Notes: a model not told the origin generated them from the letters alone. Counted from the stretch's first letter, positions 1 through 9,370 are shown. The stretch: DNA of 64,000 bases from JANQEU01 sp965601455 (GCA_965601455.1 OZ271831.1:4030001-4094000); one strand, 5' to 3'. Program-made: numbers and translations.

Positions 1-197
1 TTATTGTCACCCATCAACAAGGAAGCACCTCACTGATTCAACGAAAGATGAAGCTCGGTTATAATCGAGCAGGAAGAATTATTGATCAATTAGAGGCTGC
101 AGGAATTGTCGGCCCTTTTGAGGGAAGCAAAGCTCGAGAAGTCTTGATACAAGACGAATACAGTTTGGAACAATTATTGTCAGAAATAGACAACTAA
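1..197 (+). CDS. ftsK: DNA translocase FtsK, C-terminal end (partial)
   Basis: This is the 3' end of a gene that enters from the left; the reading frame begins at base 3 and stops at 195-197. The roughly 64 visible residues contain HQQGSTSLIQRKMKLGYNRA followed by a region with DQLEAAGIVGP and GSKAREV. That is the winged-helix gamma domain of FtsK/SpoIIIE, which reads KOPS-type sequences and directs the translocase toward dif during chromosome segregation. The motor and membrane domains lie outside the window. lolA follows after 10 bases, and ftsK-lolA adjacency is common across bacteria, which supports the call. Confidence 0.93.
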   Translation, partial: IVTHQQGSTSLIQRKMKLGYNRAGRIIDQLEAAGIVGPFEGSKAREVLIQDEYSLEQLLSEIDN

Positions 198-207
198 ATA
201 TTTATTC

Positions 208-834
208 ATGAAGAATTTACTACTGGGAGTTGTATTACTCCTTGGAACCCAATCTTTTGCTCAGTACGACCCAGAAGCTAAAACCGTGCTAGATGCCATG
301 AGTGCCCGTTATAAAAAATTGGATGCCTTTACTGCTACCTTCAGCCAGGCACTCGTAAACGAGACAGCAGGAATTGAAGAACAACTAACAGGAGAGGTGA
401 CTGTGAAGGGCAGCATGTACAAGCTAGATATTGCTGGGCAATTGGTTTACAATGATGGACAAGATGTCTGGAGCTATAACGAAGAAATCGCAGAAGTTAC
501 TGTTTCCGAATACATACCTGACGATCAGGAAATTTCATTGAATAACGTTTGGGACCTTTATAAAGATGGTTACAAATACATCCTCCTATCACAGGACAAG
601 AATGGAGTTAGGACCATTGACCTGGATCCCGTAGACCGAACAAAATCTTTCTTTAAAGTTCGAATGATGATTGACAATGAAAACAAGTTACAGTCCTTCA
701 TGGTGTTCGAAACAAACGGTAACCGTTTCACATACAATATCCTAAGCCTTACGGAAGAGAAGAATATCACCGATTCTTTTTTCAAATTCGATCCAACCAA
801 ATACCCGGGTGTAGAGGTTATCGACTTTCGATAA
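208..834 (+). CDS. lolA: LolA-like outer-membrane lipoprotein carrier protein
   Basis: A 208-residue exported protein with a Sec signal peptide (residues 1-18, ending SFAQ). The mature part matches the LolA fold family: an early amphipathic helix (LDAMSARYKKLDAFTATFSQ), a beta region with KGSMYKLDIAG and VYNDGQDVWSYN, and a late VRMMIDNENKLQSF strand. LolA ferries lipoproteins across the periplasm from LolCDE to the outer membrane. It lies 10 bases after ftsK and is probably co-transcribed with it. Bacteroidota LolA proteins are diverged, so family membership is firm, while lipoprotein carriage is inferred from family and position. Confidence 0.88.
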   Translation: MKNLLLGVVLLLGTQSFAQYDPEAKTVLDAMSARYKKLDAFTATFSQALVNETAGIEEQLTGEVTVKGSMYKLDIAGQLVYNDGQDVWSYNEEIAEVTVSEYIPDDQEISLNNVWDLYKDGYKYILLSQDKNGVRTIDLDPVDRTKSFFKVRMMIDNENKLQSFMVFETNGNRFTYNILSLTEEKNITDSFFKFDPTKYPGVEVIDFR

Positions 835-875
835 AATAACCATCGTTTCGAGGGAGTGTGGTAACTTAGTTACCC

Positions 876-1706
876 ATGACCAGGATGCAACTTTTCGATA
901 AGATCAGGGAAAAGCAGTCCATGCTTTGCGTGGGGCTGGATCCCGATCTGGATAAAATACCCAAACACCTTCTCGAGACGGAAGATCCGGTTTTCGAGTT
1001 TAATAAGGCAATAATTGATGCCACCCTTCCATACGCGGTTGCCTACAAACCAAACGTTGCCTTTTTCGAAGCGCTCGGCACAAAGGGATGGGAGTCACTT
1101 CGGAAAACTGCGGAGTATTTACCCAAGGAGGTCTTCAAAATCGCAGATGCCAAAAGAGGTGATATTGGAAACACAGCCAATAAATACGCTCAGGCATTTT
1201 TCAAGGAAATGAACTTTGATGCAATTACTGTATCACCCTATATGGGAGAGGATTCCATTACGCCATTCCTTCAATACGAAAATAAGTGGGTCATCATTCT
1301 TGGTGCAACCTCCAATATTGGCTTCCTCGATTTTCAGGATATTCTTGTCGATAACGATAGTGAAAAGCTATACGAACGGGTAATCAGAAAAAGTGCCGAA
1401 TGGGGGTCAAAACAGAACACCATGTTTGTTATTGGCGCCACTCGATCGGATAAAATGATTGCCATTCGTAGTTTGATCCCGGATCATTTCCTACTGGTTC
1501 CAGGTATTGGAGCACAAGGCGGCAGTCTTAAACAGGTATGCAAATTCGGAATCAACAAGCAAGGTGGTATGCTCATCAATGCCACAAGATCGATTATCTA
1601 CGCCAGTGATGGGAAGGACTTTGCTCAGGCTGCAGAAATGGAAGCAAAAAATCTTCAACAGCAACAAGCAGCGGAACTAATGAAGCACAAGGAGTTTAAA
1701 GTTTGA
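876..1706 (+). CDS. pyrF: Orotidine 5'-phosphate decarboxylase (family 2)
   Basis: Catalyses decarboxylation of OMP to UMP, the last step of de novo pyrimidine synthesis, in the cytoplasm. The protein has 276 residues, the longer family-2 form. It shows MLCVGLDPDLDKIP near the N-terminus, the catalytic DAKRGDIGNT block (Lys93 with Asp91 and Asp96) and the phosphate-binding LLVPGIGAQGG loop. ATG codons at 876 and 885 are both possible starts. The gene lies 41 bases after lolA and 34 bases before the DUF2851 gene. Confidence 0.96.
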   Translation: MTRMQLFDKIREKQSMLCVGLDPDLDKIPKHLLETEDPVFEFNKAIIDATLPYAVAYKPNVAFFEALGTKGWESLRKTAEYLPKEVFKIADAKRGDIGNTANKYAQAFFKEMNFDAITVSPYMGEDSITPFLQYENKWVIILGATSNIGFLDFQDILVDNDSEKLYERVIRKSAEWGSKQNTMFVIGATRSDKMIAIRSLIPDHFLLVPGIGAQGGSLKQVCKFGINKQGGMLINATRSIIYASDGKDFAQAAEMEAKNLQQQQAAELMKHKEFKV

Positions 1707-1712
1707 CTTTAC

Positions 1713-1720
1713 TATTTTTG
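1713..1720 (+). promoter_or_regulatory. Candidate -7 promoter element TATTTTTG
   Basis: TATTTTTG matches the Bacteroidota -7 consensus TAnnTTTG, 20 bases before the DUF2851 start codon. I do not see a well-spaced -33 TTTG, so this is a single-element match. Confidence 0.35.
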
Positions 1721-1740
1721 TCCATTACTTATAACGGTTT

Positions 1741-3015
1741 ATGGACGAAGAGCTTCTTCACTTTGTTTGGATTCAACAGGCTTATAATCATGGCAACCTT
1801 GCTACAGAGAATGGCCAGAAGCTTTCAATTGTAAAACCCGGTTACTTGAATACAAACGCTGGCCCTGACTTCTTCGATGCCAGCGTATTGATCGATGAAT
1901 TGAAATGGGTAGGTCATATTGAAATTCATATCAAAGCTTCTGATTGGTTCAACCACAAACATCACCTGGACCGAAAATATGACTCCACCATTTTACATGT
2001 TGTTTGGGAGAATGACAGACAAGCCCTAAATACAAGATATGAGATCATTCCCACCCTATCGCTCAAACGACTTATTGATCCACTATTGCTACGCAGGTAT
2101 CAAGACCTTCTTTCGAAAAAGAATGACCTTCCTTGTTCTAACTCAATAGCTGCTCGGTCCCTGGATTATGTTCAAATGCTTGATAAAGCGATGGCAGAAC
2201 GAATTCATAGAAAAACAAATGATGTAATACTCCTCAATGAAAAATTGAATGGTGACTGGAATGGAACATTCACAATAACGATGGCAAGTGCCTTCGGTAG
2301 CCATTTAAATCAGGACTTGTTCGTTCGTACCGTTCGATCCATACCTCCGGAAATAATGAATCGAATACGACTCAGCCATCTGGATACACAGGCAGTGATA
2401 TTCGGTCAGGCTGGTTTTCTCAAGCGGAAAATTGAAGAACACTATTACAATGAATTACAAAAGCGCTATTCTTTTCTTTCTTTCAAACACAACCTGGAAC
2501 CTGCAATTGATTATTCAGAGTGGAATTTTCATCGTACCCGTCCGGCAAATTTCCCTACCAGAAGACTAGCGCAATTAGCTACTTTCTTAACTATAAATTC
2601 CAATCTGGTTGATCAAATTGTACACCTAGATGGACAGCAGCTACTCAAAACCCTCTTCGCTTTTGACGTCGACTCCTACTGGCAACAACATCATGATTTT
2701 GGCAAATTAAGTACTGGATCTATGCCAATATCAATCGGCGAAAATCATATTCATAGCATCGCTATCAATGCGATTGTGCCGTTATTGATGGCCTTTTCAA
2801 AATATCTGGATGACCATACTCTTGAAACAAAAGCAATCAGCCTTTTAGAGAGTCTTCCAACCGAGAAAAATCGAATTACACGCAAAATCAGCGCACTAGG
2901 ATTTAAGCTTACTAACTCCGCTGAAAGCCAGGGAGCATTAGAACTTTATTCGGCATATTGTCGGAAAAAGAGGTGTTTAGCCTGTAATATTGGTAGGCGT
3001 ATTCTCAACCAATGA
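1741..3015 (+). CDS. DUF2851 family protein
   Basis: A 424-residue cytoplasmic protein. The N-terminus MDEELLHFVWIQQAYNHGNL, the block NAGPDFFDASVLIDELKWVG and the HIEIHIKASDW stretch are typical of DUF2851, a family largely confined to Bacteroidota. The early region with acidic and KAS residues is reminiscent of a nuclease-like core, but no activity is established. The C-terminus carries a CRKKRCLAC cysteine cluster (about residues 406-414) that could bind metal. It overlaps the next gene by 4 bases (ATGA), so the two are translationally coupled. Function unknown. Confidence 0.85.
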   Translation: MDEELLHFVWIQQAYNHGNLATENGQKLSIVKPGYLNTNAGPDFFDASVLIDELKWVGHIEIHIKASDWFNHKHHLDRKYDSTILHVVWENDRQALNTRYEIIPTLSLKRLIDPLLLRRYQDLLSKKNDLPCSNSIAARSLDYVQMLDKAMAERIHRKTNDVILLNEKLNGDWNGTFTITMASAFGSHLNQDLFVRTVRSIPPEIMNRIRLSHLDTQAVIFGQAGFLKRKIEEHYYNELQKRYSFLSFKHNLEPAIDYSEWNFHRTRPANFPTRRLAQLATFLTINSNLVDQIVHLDGQQLLKTLFAFDVDSYWQQHHDFGKLSTGSMPISIGENHIHSIAINAIVPLLMAFSKYLDDHTLETKAISLLESLPTEKNRITRKISALGFKLTNSAESQGALELYSAYCRKKRCLACNIGRRILNQ

Positions 3016-4202
3016 CCTTGACTTACCTTTTACATGGTTCTATCCTTGTATCACTTGGCTTCTTGTCCTGGTACCCGATTGGCAAATCAATTAAGCCTAC
3101 CCCGTTTCTTTTAGCTTTCCTCACAAAAATGATAGCAGCCTTACTGGTTGGCTACATGTACAAATCCTATTACGCTCAAGGTGATCCCCTGGTATACTTC
3201 GATTTCGTGATATCACAAGAACGATCATTGTCATTCTTCACAAAGGAATTCAGCGAATGGGGGTATCAACCAAGAAGTATCTTTTTTATTAAGATGATTG
3301 CTCCTGTTGTTTTTATAACCCAGGATTACTGGTTAACCGGACTTTATTTATCGGTTTTTTCATTTGCGGGGAGTGTGTATTTGATGCAAGTGCTGTCTGA
3401 AAAATTCCCTTACTACAAGTGGTTATTCTTCTCTATCATTCTGCTTTGGCCATCTTCTTTATTCTGGAGTTCGGGTTTATTGAAAGAAAGCCTTGCAAAT
3501 CCGTTTCTCTTCATTTCTCTAGCTTCATTTTTCCAGTATTTCTGGTTCCAGAACCGTAAGTGGTACATTTTTTTGGTATTTGCGATATCGACGTTAGCAC
3601 TAGTTCAAATCCGCTTTTACCTGGGTGGAATTTTAATGACCTACCTCGCTACATTACTGGTTTTTCGTCTTTCAGCATCATGGCCACGATGGCAGCAAAT
3701 TACTAGTATTTCTTTGGTTCTTATTCTTGGATTTTTGATGATGCGTTTGCTCCATCCATGGATGACATTAAATAGATTGGCGCTAACCATCTACGAGACC
3801 CATCAGCAAATAGTTGAAAAATCACCAGCAACATCCCTTTCAAATATTTCATTGGATCCAACTTATATGAGCCTTATTGCAAGATTTCCTGAAGCAATAT
3901 TCACATCGTTATTTCGGCCATTTATTTGGGAGCACCCGGTAATGATCAGTTTACCTGAACGAATAGAGAATCTTATCCTACTTGTTATGACTGGAATCAC
4001 CGTGTTCTTCTGGAAAAGGATAAAATGGAGCCAATTTGTTATCGTTTCTATAGCTTTCATTTTTGTATTGGCAGGATTTCTCGCACTTTCGACTCCTAAC
4101 TTTGGAACCCTCAGTAGGTACTCTTCTTCCTTCCTCCCACTTTATGCGTTGCTGGTGTCTGTAATTCCGTTCCAGCTTTTAATCGAAAGAGTGAAACCGT
4201 AG
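3012..4202 (+). CDS. Polytopic membrane protein, unknown function
   Basis: A 396-residue protein with about nine to eleven hydrophobic segments across its length and no signal peptide. A conserved-looking loop LLWPSSLFWSSGLLKESLAN (about residues 144-163), followed by basic and aromatic residues, resembles GT-C-type or polysaccharide-polymerase-like membrane proteins. No catalytic motif can be assigned with confidence. It is coupled by ATGA overlap to the DUF2851 gene and lies before a NeuD-like acyltransferase, which suggests a cell-envelope glycan role (inference). Confidence 0.7.
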   Translation: MTLTYLLHGSILVSLGFLSWYPIGKSIKPTPFLLAFLTKMIAALLVGYMYKSYYAQGDPLVYFDFVISQERSLSFFTKEFSEWGYQPRSIFFIKMIAPVVFITQDYWLTGLYLSVFSFAGSVYLMQVLSEKFPYYKWLFFSIILLWPSSLFWSSGLLKESLANPFLFISLASFFQYFWFQNRKWYIFLVFAISTLALVQIRFYLGGILMTYLATLLVFRLSASWPRWQQITSISLVLILGFLMMRLLHPWMTLNRLALTIYETHQQIVEKSPATSLSNISLDPTYMSLIARFPEAIFTSLFRPFIWEHPVMISLPERIENLILLVMTGITVFFWKRIKWSQFVIVSIAFIFVLAGFLALSTPNFGTLSRYSSSFLPLYALLVSVIPFQLLIERVKP

Positions 4203-4207
4203 TTTTG
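4200..4207 (+). promoter_or_regulatory. Candidate -7 promoter element TAGTTTTG
   Basis: TAGTTTTG fits TAnnTTTG. It overlaps the stop codon of the membrane-protein gene and lies 18 bases before the acyltransferase start. No clear -33 element was found. Confidence 0.35.
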
Positions 4208-4225
4208 CAGTAAGCAAAGTAAAAA

Positions 4226-4867
4226 ATGGAAAAACCAGTTATCATATTCGGTGCCAATAGCATTGGCAAAGCTGCCCTTGAAATATTCCAAAGCAACCAG
4301 GTCGTTGTATACGGATTCCTTGACGATGATCAGGAGAAACACGGTAAAGAAATTGGTTCAATTCCCGTACTTGGAAACCCTGATGACCATGGATTCATCA
4401 AGCTAATTGGTCAAAAATGTGAAGCCTTTGTAGCCTCCGATGATAACGCCCTAAGAAAGCAACAGGTAGAAATGTTGACAGAATCAAGAAAAGTGATGCC
4501 TACAAATGCAATCCATCAAACAGCCAATATCTCCTCAACAGCATCTATTGGGCATGGTAATTTCATCAATGCCAAAGCATTTATTGGAGCTGAGGGAAGG
4601 TTAGGTCATCATAATATCATCCACTCCGGAGTAATAATTGAAAGCGAGACTACCGTTGGAGATTTTGTACAAATTGGAACAGGTTCAAATATCAGTGCTG
4701 GTGTCACCATTAAAAGCGGAGTGTTTCTAGGTTCAGGTGTCACCGTTGTGGCGGGTGTAACGATTGAAGAAGGTGCTCGAATCGGAGCAGGATCAGTAGT
4801 AGTAGGAAGCATTGAAAAAGGTGCGACAGTTTTCGGTAATCCCGCAGTACCCATTGAAGGAAAATAA
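4226..4867 (+). CDS. NeuD-family sugar O-acyltransferase
   Basis: A 213-residue protein with two parts. Residues 1-80 are a small Rossmann-like PglD/NeuD N-terminal domain (VIIFGANSIGKAALEIF, then YGFLDDD). Residues about 95-210 form a left-handed beta-helix of hexapeptide repeats (for example ANISSTASIGHGNFI, VGDFVQIGTGSNIS, IEEGARIGAGSVVVG) and end in the characteristic GNPAVPI. The family transfers acetyl or another acyl group from CoA to amino sugars in surface glycans; the catalytic His is probably in LGHHNIIHSG. The substrate cannot be told from the sequence. Confidence 0.88.
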   Translation: MEKPVIIFGANSIGKAALEIFQSNQVVVYGFLDDDQEKHGKEIGSIPVLGNPDDHGFIKLIGQKCEAFVASDDNALRKQQVEMLTESRKVMPTNAIHQTANISSTASIGHGNFINAKAFIGAEGRLGHHNIIHSGVIIESETTVGDFVQIGTGSNISAGVTIKSGVFLGSGVTVVAGVTIEEGARIGAGSVVVGSIEKGATVFGNPAVPIEGK

Positions 4868-4898
4868 CCCCACTAGTTATATTTAAAGGCAAGTAACG

Positions 4899-4906
4899 TA
4901 TTTTTG
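4899..4906 (+). promoter_or_regulatory. Candidate -7 promoter element TATTTTTG
   Basis: TATTTTTG matches TAnnTTTG and ends 26 bases before the trhO start codon. No well-placed -33 TTTG is visible. Confidence 0.4.
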
Positions 4907-4932
4907 CAGCCGCACCTTACTGGAAATAAGGA

Positions 4933-5907
4933 ATGGCAAATCAGCAAAAACCCTACGCGGTAATACTATATTACTGTTACTCTTTTATTGAAGATCCTGA
5001 GACTTTCAGGGAGGAGCATCATTTGATGTGCTTAGATCTGAATCTAAGGGGTCGCATTATTGTGGCCTCTGAAGGACTTAATGGCACGGTTTCAGGCCGG
5101 GTTGAAGATTGTGAAAAATACATGGAGTTGGTGAAATCCGATCCCAGGTTCGTGAGTATTGAATTTAAGGTAGACTATCACGATCAAATGGCCTTTACCA
5201 AAATGCACGTAAGAGTAAAACCCGAAATTGTACATTCCGGATTGCATTCAATCAACCCCACAAAAAAAACAGGCCAGTATGTTGAACCGGAGGAGTTCAG
5301 GAGCATTCTCAGAAATCAGGATGAAGACACTATCATTCTGGACGTTCGCTCCAATTACGAGCATAACATCGGTAAATTTAAGAATGCAGTCACCCTTGAT
5401 ATTGAAAATTTTAGGGACTTTCCTGAGAAAATCGATGAGCTTAGAAAGTATCAAGATAAAAAGATCATTACTTATTGCACCGGAGGAATAAAGTGCGAAA
5501 AGGCAAGTGCTTACTTATTGGATCAGGGATTTGATAATGTCTATCAGCTACACGGCGGCATTATAAAATATGGCTTAGAAGCGGAGGGTGAAGATTTTGA
5601 GGGAAAATGCTACGTATTCGACAACCGGATTGTAAAAGAAGTTAATAGTGTCAACCCCACCGTCATTTCCAAGTGTTACGTCACCGGAAATCCCACTGAT
5701 CGTATGGTGAATTGCGCAAATCCGGACTGTAATATCCACATCCCAATGTCAGAAGAGGGCGCCAAGATTTTTAATGGATGCTGTTCGGAAGAATGCTCAA
5801 AACATCCTAAGGTCAGACCTTATGACGGATCCGGATTTTACCAGAAAGAGTTGAATGGATATAATCCTTATAAAGATTCAAGACGCAAGAAAGTCCCCTC
5901 CGAATAG
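4933..5907 (+). CDS. trhO: tRNA uridine(34) hydroxylase TrhO (rhodanese domain)
   Basis: A 324-residue member of the YceA/TrhO family, which hydroxylates U34 of certain tRNAs on the way to 5-methoxyuridine-type modifications. Visible features are an N-terminal ferredoxin-like domain with EGLNGTVSG, a rhodanese domain containing LDVRSNYEHNIGKFKNA, and the active loop TYCTGGIKCEKA with catalytic Cys182. The C-terminal tail is Cys-rich (CYVTGNP, NCANPDC, CCSEEC) and may bind zinc. The nucleoside phosphorylase gene starts 6 bases downstream, so they are probably one operon. Confidence 0.92.
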   Translation: MANQQKPYAVILYYCYSFIEDPETFREEHHLMCLDLNLRGRIIVASEGLNGTVSGRVEDCEKYMELVKSDPRFVSIEFKVDYHDQMAFTKMHVRVKPEIVHSGLHSINPTKKTGQYVEPEEFRSILRNQDEDTIILDVRSNYEHNIGKFKNAVTLDIENFRDFPEKIDELRKYQDKKIITYCTGGIKCEKASAYLLDQGFDNVYQLHGGIIKYGLEAEGEDFEGKCYVFDNRIVKEVNSVNPTVISKCYVTGNPTDRMVNCANPDCNIHIPMSEEGAKIFNGCCSEECSKHPKVRPYDGSGFYQKELNGYNPYKDSRRKKVPSE

Positions 5908-5913
5908 ATAAAG

Positions 5914-6789
5914 ATGTCGCTCACTCCCATCTCCAGCACAGACCTCATTATTAATCCGGATGGAAGCGTATATCACCTAAATCTTAAGCCAAAACATATT
6001 TCAGACTACATAATCACAGTCGGTGACCCTGGAAGGGTGCATAAAGTCACGCAATACTTTGATAGTGTCGACTACGAAATGAATAAACGTGAATTCATCA
6101 CTCACGTAGGCACGTACAAAGGCAAGAAAATAACAGTAATTAGCTCTGGGATGGGCACTGACAACGTGGAGATTCTGATGATTGAGCTTGACTCTCTTGT
6201 CAATGTTGATCTAAAAACGAGAGAGCCAAAAAAGAAAAAGAAGAAGCTTAAGATATTCAGAATTGGTACATCAGGTAGTATCCAGGAAGACATACGGCTT
6301 GGAACACACCTCATCAGCGAGTATGCGGTGGGTATGGACCCTTTAATGCTATATTATCCCCTGGATCAAACCGAATTTGAAGAAGAGATCTCTAGCAAAA
6401 TCCGCCGTGAAACGAACTTGCCCTATAATCCTTATCTCGTGAAAGGTTCAACCGAATTGATTGAGTTGGTTAAGGATATAGGTCGGCTGGGTAATACAGT
6501 AACCTGCCACGGATTTTATGGCCCCCAAGGACGCTCTTTGAGAGTACCAATCAGATTTCCAAATCTTATAAGTGACTTAAATTATTTTCACCATAAAGAT
6601 TTATGGTTGACCAACCTGGAAATGGAAACTGCCGGATACTATGCTCTGGCAAGAGTATTGGGTCACGATGTCGTCAGTATTAATGCGATAATTGCCAACA
6701 GGGTAAGAGATCGATTCTCAAAAGACCCTAATAAAGTTATTGATTCACTTATCCGGAAGGTCCTGGATAAAATAAGTCAACTGCCCTAG
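5914..6789 (+). CDS. Nucleoside phosphorylase (uridine phosphorylase-like)
   Basis: A 291-residue PNP/UDP phosphorylase family protein. ITVGDPGRVHKV is the phosphate-binding loop, SSGMGTDNVEI and RIGTSGSIQ form the base/phosphate site, and NLEMETAGYYALA contains the ribose-binding Met-Glu. Such enzymes split nucleosides with phosphate to the free base and ribose 1-phosphate. A lysine-rich insertion (REPKKKKKKLKI, about residues 105-116) is unusual for the family. Base specificity is not certain. The stop codon lies within a CTAG shared with the convergent gene. Confidence 0.88.
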   Translation: MSLTPISSTDLIINPDGSVYHLNLKPKHISDYIITVGDPGRVHKVTQYFDSVDYEMNKREFITHVGTYKGKKITVISSGMGTDNVEILMIELDSLVNVDLKTREPKKKKKKLKIFRIGTSGSIQEDIRLGTHLISEYAVGMDPLMLYYPLDQTEFEEEISSKIRRETNLPYNPYLVKGSTELIELVKDIGRLGNTVTCHGFYGPQGRSLRVPIRFPNLISDLNYFHHKDLWLTNLEMETAGYYALARVLGHDVVSINAIIANRVRDRFSKDPNKVIDSLIRKVLDKISQLP

Positions 6790-7058
6790 TTTTTAGAAAA
6801 AACGGATTCTGCAGCTTTTTTTAGTTCTTGCAAAGCAGTAAAAAAATGCTCTTTGGCCTCGTGCCATTTTTCCTGCTTTTTGTAATCCTCAATTTCATCT
6901 TCCAGCTTCTCTTTCTTTGTCTTTAAGTCTCGTATTTTCTTTTCAACCTCATCTCTAAGATCATCTTTAACTTCAGTTGCCTCTACAATCAATTCGTCAA
7001 TTTTTTTACCCAACTCTCTCAGAACTTCCTCTACTTTGCCTTGTGTTTGATCTGCCAT
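6786..7058 (-). CDS. Small coiled-coil protein, unknown function
   Basis: A 90-residue, highly charged protein that is almost entirely predicted helix, with a heptad-like run of Lys and Glu from about residue 8 to 70 (DLRDEVEKKIRDLKTKKEKL is typical). No signal peptide or membrane segment is present. Its stop overlaps that of the convergent phosphorylase gene by 4 bases. The composition is similar to small stress-associated or scaffold coiled coils, but I do not recognise a family. Confidence 0.65.
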   Translation of the reverse strand: MADQTQGKVEEVLRELGKKIDELIVEATEVKDDLRDEVEKKIRDLKTKKEKLEDEIEDYKKQEKWHEAKEHFFTALQELKKAAESVFSKN

Positions 7059-7160
7059 GAACGTGTCATTATTTGTAAAAGGAAGTTAAAGATTTACCTT
7101 CCAAAACCAAAAATGTAGCTCCTATAAAAACAATCGATTAAATTGTACCAAACATAGAAA

Positions 7161-8672
7161 GTGACACCCAGGACTCGCAAAATCATACTGATTACTTTCG
7201 GCACAATATTCCTTCCTCTTGCCGCTTACATCGTCTACGAAGTCTCTTCATTAAACGAGAATGAGGAGATGGTAGAATCCATTTACAAAGATCAGCTGGA
7301 ATCAGTCCTCTATTCCGTAAATCAATATGCCACTGATTTCCTTACTGCCCAGGTCGACCGACTGGAAAACGATTTGAATTCGACAGCAGATTCCACAGTT
7401 ACCGGGGTCCTGGATGGTATCGAGTTCTTCCAGGTGTTAGATCCTGAAAATGGCTACAGCTTAGAGAATCCGGTAAGCCCTTTTGCTGAGCACTTTTCCT
7501 CAGTTATTCAATCCAATGAAGAATTGGTAGATCAGTTATTTAATTATTTGGAAAATGGGTATCAGAAACTGCAACCCACTAATATGGTTGTTCTTGAGGA
7601 TCAACGATTCCAAACCATGTTAGTGGCTCTTTCCATTGAAAAAAGGCCACATATCCTAATCGCTGTTATTGATCCATTCGCTTTCACGTTAGATATTCTT
7701 CAACCAAAAATGCAGGAAGTCGGACAAGAAGAAATGATCATTAACCTTTCTATTAAGGAAACTGAGGAAATAATATACAGCACTGAAGCAAACGAGAACC
7801 AAAGTGTCCTTGCCATTTCTGATGTGTGGTTGTTTCCCGAATTACAACTTGGTATAGCACCAAAGAACCTTACACTTCAAAATGTGGTACAGGTTCGACT
7901 AAGAAATAATCTTATAGCTCTTGGCTTATTGGTGGTTCTACTTGTGGTGGGTTTTATTCTGATTTTCAGAAATCTCAACAAAGAGATCCATCTCGCACAA
8001 GCAAAATCAGATTTTGTCTCTAACGTTTCCCATGAATTAAGAACTCCATTGTCTCTTATCAGCATGTTCGCTGAATCTCTTGTTTACGGACGAGTACCAA
8101 AAGTGAAAGAAACACAATATCAGGAGATCATCCTGAAGGAAACGACTCGATTAACGAATATCGTCAACCGGATCCTGAATTTTTCAAGAATTGAAGCGAA
8201 TAAAAGGACTTATCATTTTAGTCAGATAGAACTTAATGAACTTGTTAAAGAAGTTTTTGCCGATTATTCGTATCACATGGAGCAACATGGCTTTGACTAT
8301 GAGTTGAACCTGGCTGATAAAGAGATCCTCATAGATATAGATAGAGACGCGATCTATGAAGCCGTGGTGAACTTGATCGACAATGCCATCAAATACAGTG
8401 AAGACAATAAACTGGTTATTATCAAAACTGAGGAAAACGCTTCTACCGCTAGCATTGCGGTAAAGGATCACGGGGTTGGAATTGCAGAAGACCGGCAAAA
8501 ACAGATTTTTGAGAAATTCTTCCGGGTGTCGAAAGGGGATGTCTATATGGCTCAAGGTACCGGATTGGGCTTAACAATAATCAGCCATATCATGAATGCC
8601 CATAATGGCAAAATTGAAGTGGAAAGCAAGGAAGGTGAAGGAAGCACATTTATCCTACGATTTAATAAATAG
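7161..8672 (+). CDS. Sensor histidine kinase
   Basis: A 503-residue membrane kinase with a GTG start at 7161. TM1 spans about residues 8-26, followed by a roughly 215-residue extracytoplasmic sensor domain without a recognised fold; TM2 spans about 248-270 (LIALGLLVVLLVVGFILIF). The cytoplasmic part has HisKA with FVSNVSHELRTPL (phospho-acceptor His291) and an HATPase_c domain with the N box NLIDNAIKYS, G1 box DHGVGIA, F box FEKFFRV and G2 box GTGLGLTI. No HAMP domain is evident. The response regulator follows after 2 bases, so this is a cognate pair. The signal sensed is unknown. Confidence 0.93.
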   Translation: MTPRTRKIILITFGTIFLPLAAYIVYEVSSLNENEEMVESIYKDQLESVLYSVNQYATDFLTAQVDRLENDLNSTADSTVTGVLDGIEFFQVLDPENGYSLENPVSPFAEHFSSVIQSNEELVDQLFNYLENGYQKLQPTNMVVLEDQRFQTMLVALSIEKRPHILIAVIDPFAFTLDILQPKMQEVGQEEMIINLSIKETEEIIYSTEANENQSVLAISDVWLFPELQLGIAPKNLTLQNVVQVRLRNNLIALGLLVVLLVVGFILIFRNLNKEIHLAQAKSDFVSNVSHELRTPLSLISMFAESLVYGRVPKVKETQYQEIILKETTRLTNIVNRILNFSRIEANKRTYHFSQIELNELVKEVFADYSYHMEQHGFDYELNLADKEILIDIDRDAIYEAVVNLIDNAIKYSEDNKLVIIKTEENASTASIAVKDHGVGIAEDRQKQIFEKFFRVSKGDVYMAQGTGLGLTIISHIMNAHNGKIEVESKEGEGSTFILRFNK

Positions 8673-8674
8673 TT

Positions 8675-9370
8675 ATGGCGAAAATTCTAGTTGTTGAGGA
8701 TGAACCACATATGCGAATCGGATTAAAAGATAATCTCGAATTCGAATCGTTTGATGTGACGCTGGCTGCTGATGGACAGGAAGGATTGGATATTATCAGA
8801 CAACACCAGTTCGACCTTATCTTATTGGACATTATGATGCCCCGAATGTCAGGAATAGATGTTTGTCGGGCAGCACGTGCTGAAGGAATAAACACACCAA
8901 TCATCTTTCTTACGGCCAAAGGAGAAGAAATTGACAAGGTGCTCGGGCTTGAACTTGGCGCTGATGACTATATCACCAAGCCATTTAGTATCCGAGAGCT
9001 AGTGGCCAGAGTGAAAGCCGTACTGAGAAGAACTGAGAATCAACAACCTAGTACAGCAGCTTCCACCAACGAAGTGACAATTGGTAGGTTGTGGTTAGAT
9101 TTCGCGCATTACGAAGCCAAAGTAGATGGCAATCCGGAGAAAATGTCCCATAAAGAGTTTGAAGTCATTCAATATCTTCTGAAACATGCCAATACTGTAG
9201 TATCCCGGTACCAGCTTCTGGAGGATGTTTGGGGTTACGAGAGCCAACCAACAACTAGAACAGTTGACAACTTTATCTTAAAACTTCGGCAGAAAATTGA
9301 AGAAAACCCGAATGAACCAAAACTCATCATTACCGTTCATGGCGCTGGTTACAAGCTGATCGTAGATTAA
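8675..9370 (+). CDS. OmpR/PhoB-family response regulator
   Basis: A 231-residue regulator. The receiver domain (1-120) has the acidic pair E8-D9, phospho-acceptor Asp52 (LILLDIMMP), Thr80 (FLTAKGEE) and Lys102 (YITKPF). The C-terminal winged helix (about 130-231) carries KEFEVIQYLLKHANTVVSR and TRTVDNFILKLRQKIE, typical of OmpR/PhoB. It would be phosphorylated by the adjacent kinase and bind direct-repeat DNA. The array of CCGATGACA half-sites just downstream is a candidate target (inference). Confidence 0.95.
   Translation: MAKILVVEDEPHMRIGLKDNLEFESFDVTLAADGQEGLDIIRQHQFDLILLDIMMPRMSGIDVCRAARAEGINTPIIFLTAKGEEIDKVLGLELGADDYITKPFSIRELVARVKAVLRRTENQQPSTAASTNEVTIGRLWLDFAHYEAKVDGNPEKMSHKEFEVIQYLLKHANTVVSRYQLLEDVWGYESQPTTRTVDNFILKLRQKIEENPNEPKLIITVHGAGYKLIVD

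Noticed and set aside
5914..6789. Sequencing artefact in the Lys-rich insertion of the phosphorylase
   Set aside because: The frame stays open and conserved motifs on both sides are in register, so a real short insertion is more likely.
8184..8555. Open 123-codon frame on the minus strand inside the histidine kinase gene
   Set aside because: Lies over the conserved HATPase domain in antisense and has no independent support.
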